A DNA stretch of 9,592 nt from Nitrososphaeraceae archaeon (GTDB lineage: Archaea; Thermoproteota; Nitrososphaeria; Nitrososphaerales; Nitrososphaeraceae): the NCBI GenBank assembly GCA_025922715.1, contig JAICHH010000061.1:1-9592 (forward strand). Direction: 5' to 3'. The notes beneath the pieces are model-generated. The model worked only from the letters and a program-made list of their open reading frames with translations, was not told where the DNA came from and did no database searches. Numbering within the stretch: position 1 is the stretch's first letter; each line of letters opens with the position of its first letter. Shown here piece after piece: positions 7,419-9,592 of this stretch. Position numbers and translations under genes: made by a program.

Positions 7419-7430
7419 GTTTAATATATT
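7419..7430 (+). promoter_or_regulatory. Possible promoter element downstream of the permease gene
   Basis: The A/T box GTTTAATATATT stands in the gap between the permease and the convergent RTX gene. It is followed by GGTGA (7440-7444), the most canonical archaeal Shine-Dalgarno sequence in the window, and an ATG at 7453 opening an 11-codon frame (MLVFTAFILTI). The box-to-ATG distance suits a leaderless start, which conflicts with use of the GGTGA. A short transcript starting near 7450 is possible but unproven. Confidence 0.2.
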
Positions 7431-7618
7431 CCGATCAAAGGTGAAAAGTATAATGTTAGTTTTTACTGCCTTTATCCTTACCATATAAAAAAATTTGAAC
7501 GGTTTTTGTATAGTTAGAAAGATACAAAAGCTACTTTGATTATATAATACTATCTTCATTGAAAATTAGAAATTAGATGACGGTTATCGGATTTTTACTA
7601 TCAAAATTGTATTAGTTT

Positions 7619-8380
7619 TTAGTTATCAATAGTTTTTCCCAAATCATTGATATCCATTTCATCCTTTGCGGATCCAATGCCAAATGCCTCAAGTTGAGAT
7701 TTAATTTTATTTGGTTGAGTAAAGATATTCATGTCGCCATGATTGTTTAAGATTACTTCACAATTACCTGATTGAGTATCACCTTTATCGGGATCAAAAT
7801 CTACTATTATGTCATTTCCGTCACCACAATCAAAAAAGTTTACGCCCTTTCCTCCTATTGAAACATCATCACCGGTGCCTCCATAAAGTTCGTCATCTCC
7901 ATTTCCTCCTACTAGTAAGTCAGCCCCCTCACCAGCTTGAATTATGTCACTACCCGGGCCCCCATAGATTTTGTCGCTTCCTTGGGATCCTAAAATTTTA
8001 TCATTTCCTTCATCACCGTAGAGTTCGTCATTACCTACTGAACCTTGAATAACATCATTTTTCTCAAATCCTCTAACGATGTCACCATTTCCACATGCTG
8101 AACCTAATCCTGTTGCACTCACTGTTGTTGGGCATGCAATAATGACATCATTACATTTTGTCCCTAATGTAATAGGACGGGTTCCTACTATAATATTTGA
8201 ATCTTTGGAACTACAATTATCATCACTACTTCTTGCCTGGGCATTTAATAAAAACTGATTATTAAAAGATAAAACTGAACCTGATACCAATATTATAAAT
8301 CCAATAAAGAATAAAGTAGTACATACTGAAGGAACAAAATTTTTGCTTCCAGAATTATTCATTAGCCATCGGAAGTCCAT
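7619..8380 (-). CDS. Secreted RTX-type calcium-binding repeat protein, cysteine-rich paralogue
   Basis: A 253-residue relative of the RTX protein at 2283. An N-terminal hydrophobic segment (about 19-38) and an NAQAR site near residue 46-50 indicate Sec export. Nine in-register nonapeptides (about 104-184, e.g. GGNGDDELY, GGPGSDIIQ) should form a Ca2+-binding beta-roll, closed by a unit starting with Cys185 and by Cys207, with the same C-X21-C spacing as the paralogue. It also has Cys56, 76, 83 and 96; Cys76 sits inside a degenerate unit (GTKCNDVII), and residues 82-95 appear to be a loop interrupting the array. A 46-residue polar tail (EVILNN to GKTIDN) follows the last Cys, whereas the paralogue ends after six. 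A second ATG (residue 7, at 8362) is possible. GGAG at 8396-8399 is 15 bases before the first ATG, far for a ribosome binding site. The gene converges on the transporter cluster. No enzyme domain is visible. Confidence 0.87.
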   Translation of the reverse strand: MDFRWLMNNSGSKNFVPSVCTTLFFIGFIILVSGSVLSFNNQFLLNAQARSSDDNCSSKDSNIIVGTRPITLGTKCNDVIIACPTTVSATGLGSACGNGDIVRGFEKNDVIQGSVGNDELYGDEGNDKILGSQGSDKIYGGPGSDIIQAGEGADLLVGGNGDDELYGGTGDDVSIGGKGVNFFDCGDGNDIIVDFDPDKGDTQSGNCEVILNNHGDMNIFTQPNKIKSQLEAFGIGSAKDEMDINDLGKTIDN

Positions 8381-8424
8381 AATAATGATATGAATCTCCT
8401 TATTAATAAATAAAAATTTTTTTA

Positions 8425-8433
8425 ATATATAAA
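8425..8433 (-). promoter_or_regulatory. TATA-like box of the second RTX gene
   Basis: On the minus strand TTTATATAT lies about 45-53 bases before the ATG at 8380. Transcription would begin near 8403-8405, giving a leader of roughly 22-25 bases whose 5' end carries AAGGAG. Unlike the stress-protein gene, this transcript would therefore have a short leader. The surrounding sequence is almost pure A/T, which limits confidence. Confidence 0.3.
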
Positions 8434-8915
8434 TAAATTCTATAAAAAAATTTGAATTTTTTTTCTACTACTCATTCTCTCTGAACTATATTGATCTAGA
8501 AACAGGAGAGAATATGAAACTATATGAATTAGGTAATTATTAAAGTAATGGATATAAAGGAACCAATAATTAATTAAACTTATTAATATATAATAATAAT
8601 ATAATAATATTTTGATGGTAATTTAGCAAATACGTCAAGGAATTGTAGAATATAATGATCTTGAATTAATATTTGCTTTTAAATTTTCTATAAAAATAGA
8701 CAAATAAGCTTTACTCAAGATATCTAAACTATACTAGATAGTAAAATGTAAAGAACAACTTATAATAAGATGGATTACTTTTTTATATGAATTATAAAAT
8801 AATAATTTTTGTATTTAATAAAAAAGAGGAAAACTAAAGAGATAATCTAATCCAAGTCAGAATAATAGCCAAATTCATAAAGCTCTTTATAAGTATCATT
8901 ACCATAAACTATAGT
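8434..8915. other. AT-rich intergenic region with no convincing gene
   Basis: No RNA gene or repeat is recognised. The only frame above 20 codons is a hydrophobic 23-codon one on the minus strand (8834-8905), and it has no suitably placed promoter. A T8 run at 8457-8464 on the plus strand has no plus-strand gene immediately before it. Confidence 0.45.
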
Positions 8916-8924
8916 AATATATAA
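8916..8924 (+). promoter_or_regulatory. TATA-like box of the 57-residue protein gene
   Basis: AATATATAA is centred 25 bases before the ATG at 8945, the distance expected when transcription starts at or beside the start codon. No Shine-Dalgarno-like sequence occurs between them. This is the same leaderless arrangement as proposed for the stress-protein gene. Confidence 0.4.
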
Positions 8925-8944
8925 CTCCTTTATAGTATCTAAAT

Positions 8945-9118
8945 ATGAACGATCAATTAAAATTTGTTGTACATGGTAGAAAAGAAGGGAATAAATTCGT
9001 CTTAGACTCAATTACAAATCATATATTAAAGAGTCTGGAATCATTTGATGGTAAAACTATAATAGTAACATTTGAAATGCCTATCACCAACACAATAAAA
9101 ATGATAGTTCGAATTTAA
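8945..9118 (+). CDS. 57-residue hypothetical protein
   Basis: The frame runs from ATG to TAA and begins MNDQLKFVVHGRKEGNKFVL, ending NTIKMIVRI. Unlike chance frames in AT-rich DNA, it is not dominated by Ile, Asn, Lys and Tyr and contains balanced charged, Gly and hydrophobic residues. Alternating hydrophobic residues (LKFVVHG; KTIIVTFEM; IKMIVRI) around a central helix-like stretch (DSITNHILKSLESF) suggest a small soluble beta-alpha-beta-beta fold. No signal peptide or membrane span is present and no cysteines or metal motif can be seen. A TATA-like box with leaderless spacing lies upstream. It is isolated from other genes on its strand. No family is recognised and no function is proposed. 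Confidence 0.55.
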   Translation: MNDQLKFVVHGRKEGNKFVLDSITNHILKSLESFDGKTIIVTFEMPITNTIKMIVRI

Positions 9119-9155
9119 TTAACTAACACACGTAAAAGAAATTAGAAGTTCATCT

Positions 9156-9305
9156 TTAATAAGTAAGAATTAGTACATCTATTTGAATAAATATAGGATT
9201 TTTATATTGATTATATAACAAATAATTAAAATATAGTACGATATACAAAATTACAATAATTGCAATTGTATAAAAAACAAGAAAAGTTGTAATATTTTTG
9301 TACAT
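9156..9305 (-). CDS. Candidate 49-residue single-span membrane protein
   Basis: A minus-strand frame starting MYKNITTFLVFYTIAIIVIL and ending IDVLILTY. Residues about 5-30 are almost entirely hydrophobic and would form one membrane span; a polar stretch (YNQYKNP) and a short hydrophobic end follow. An AATATATG box about 26-33 bases before the ATG on the minus strand (near 9331-9338) fits a leaderless start. It converges on the 57-residue gene with 37 bases between their stops. The composition (Ile, Tyr, Leu, Asn) is what AT-rich DNA produces by chance, so the frame may not be real. Confidence 0.3.
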   Translation of the reverse strand: MYKNITTFLVFYTIAIIVILYIVLYFNYLLYNQYKNPIFIQIDVLILTY

Positions 9306-9592
9306 CGTTTTTTGATTAATAAGTAGACACATATATTAAGTTCTAAGTAATAGGAAAATCGTCTATACTTATACAAACTAGAGAAAGAAATTGATAGTAA
9401 ATCGAACTAAAATAAATAAACCGGAAAATACCAGCTTAAATAAACATGAACCATACTGTTTTTTACAATTTCAAATCTGTTTATATATTCAATCTATTAT
9501 AACTTATTAGTTACAGTTGCAAAAAATAATATATACAAACAACTATTAAAATAAAGTGAAACAATATCATAAAAGATTTTATTTCTATGGAA
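9306..9592. other. AT-rich region at the window end, no gene seen
   Basis: Only frames below 20 codons are present. An ATG at 9587 begins a frame that leaves the window after two codons (MetGlu) and cannot be judged. Confidence 0.45.

Noticed and set aside
7389..7484. 31-codon minus-strand frame between the permease and second RTX gene
   Set aside because: No promoter or binding site at a suitable distance, and no recognisable feature.
7858..8052. 64-codon plus-strand frame rich in His, Leu and Arg
   Set aside because: It is the complement of the RTX repeats of the minus-strand gene; periodic RTX codons leave the opposite frame open.
8834..8905. 23-codon hydrophobic minus-strand frame
   Set aside because: The only TATA-like sequence is 10-19 bases from the ATG, too close for an archaeal promoter; short hydrophobic frames are common here by chance.

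Overview
The window is very AT-rich, with long A/T-only stretches between genes. Several start codons sit about 25-33 nt downstream of a TATA-like box with no ribosome binding site, which suggests archaeal leaderless transcription. Secreted calcium-binding RTX-type proteins, a MacB-type ABC transporter with a membrane-anchored COG1361-like surface protein, and a universal stress protein together fit an ammonia-oxidising archaeon of the Nitrososphaerota (Nitrososphaera/Nitrosocosmicus type). That assignment is inference; no rRNA or marker gene is present.

Layout. Bases 1-630 hold at most one 30-residue membrane peptide (338-430). A universal stress protein with an acidic N-terminal extension is on the minus strand (632-1234), with a TATA-like box upstream and a T-run terminator downstream. 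A small unrecognised membrane protein follows on the plus strand (1460-1723), then about 560 bases with no convincing gene. Next come a secreted RTX-type protein with a 21-bp tandem repeat (2283-2945) and a three-gene transporter cluster on the same strand: ABC ATPase (3154-3828), single-pass surface protein (3922-6042) and MacB/FtsX-type permease (6121-7383). A second RTX-type protein faces the cluster from the minus strand (7619-8380). The right end is sparse: a 57-residue hypothetical protein (8945-9118) and a candidate 49-residue membrane protein (9156-9305, minus).

How it may work together. The ATPase and permease should form a MacB/YknYZ-like transporter driven from the cytoplasm. The surface protein between them has a signal peptide, Ig-like COG1361-type repeats and a C-terminal anchor, so it sits where bacterial tripartite systems encode their membrane fusion protein. 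The two RTX proteins bracketing the cluster have signal peptides and share a precise C-terminal cap with two cysteines spaced C-X21-C. A cell-envelope module in which the transporter acts on, or assembles, extracytoplasmic RTX proteins is the most interesting hypothesis here, but only gene proximity and shared cell-surface location support it.
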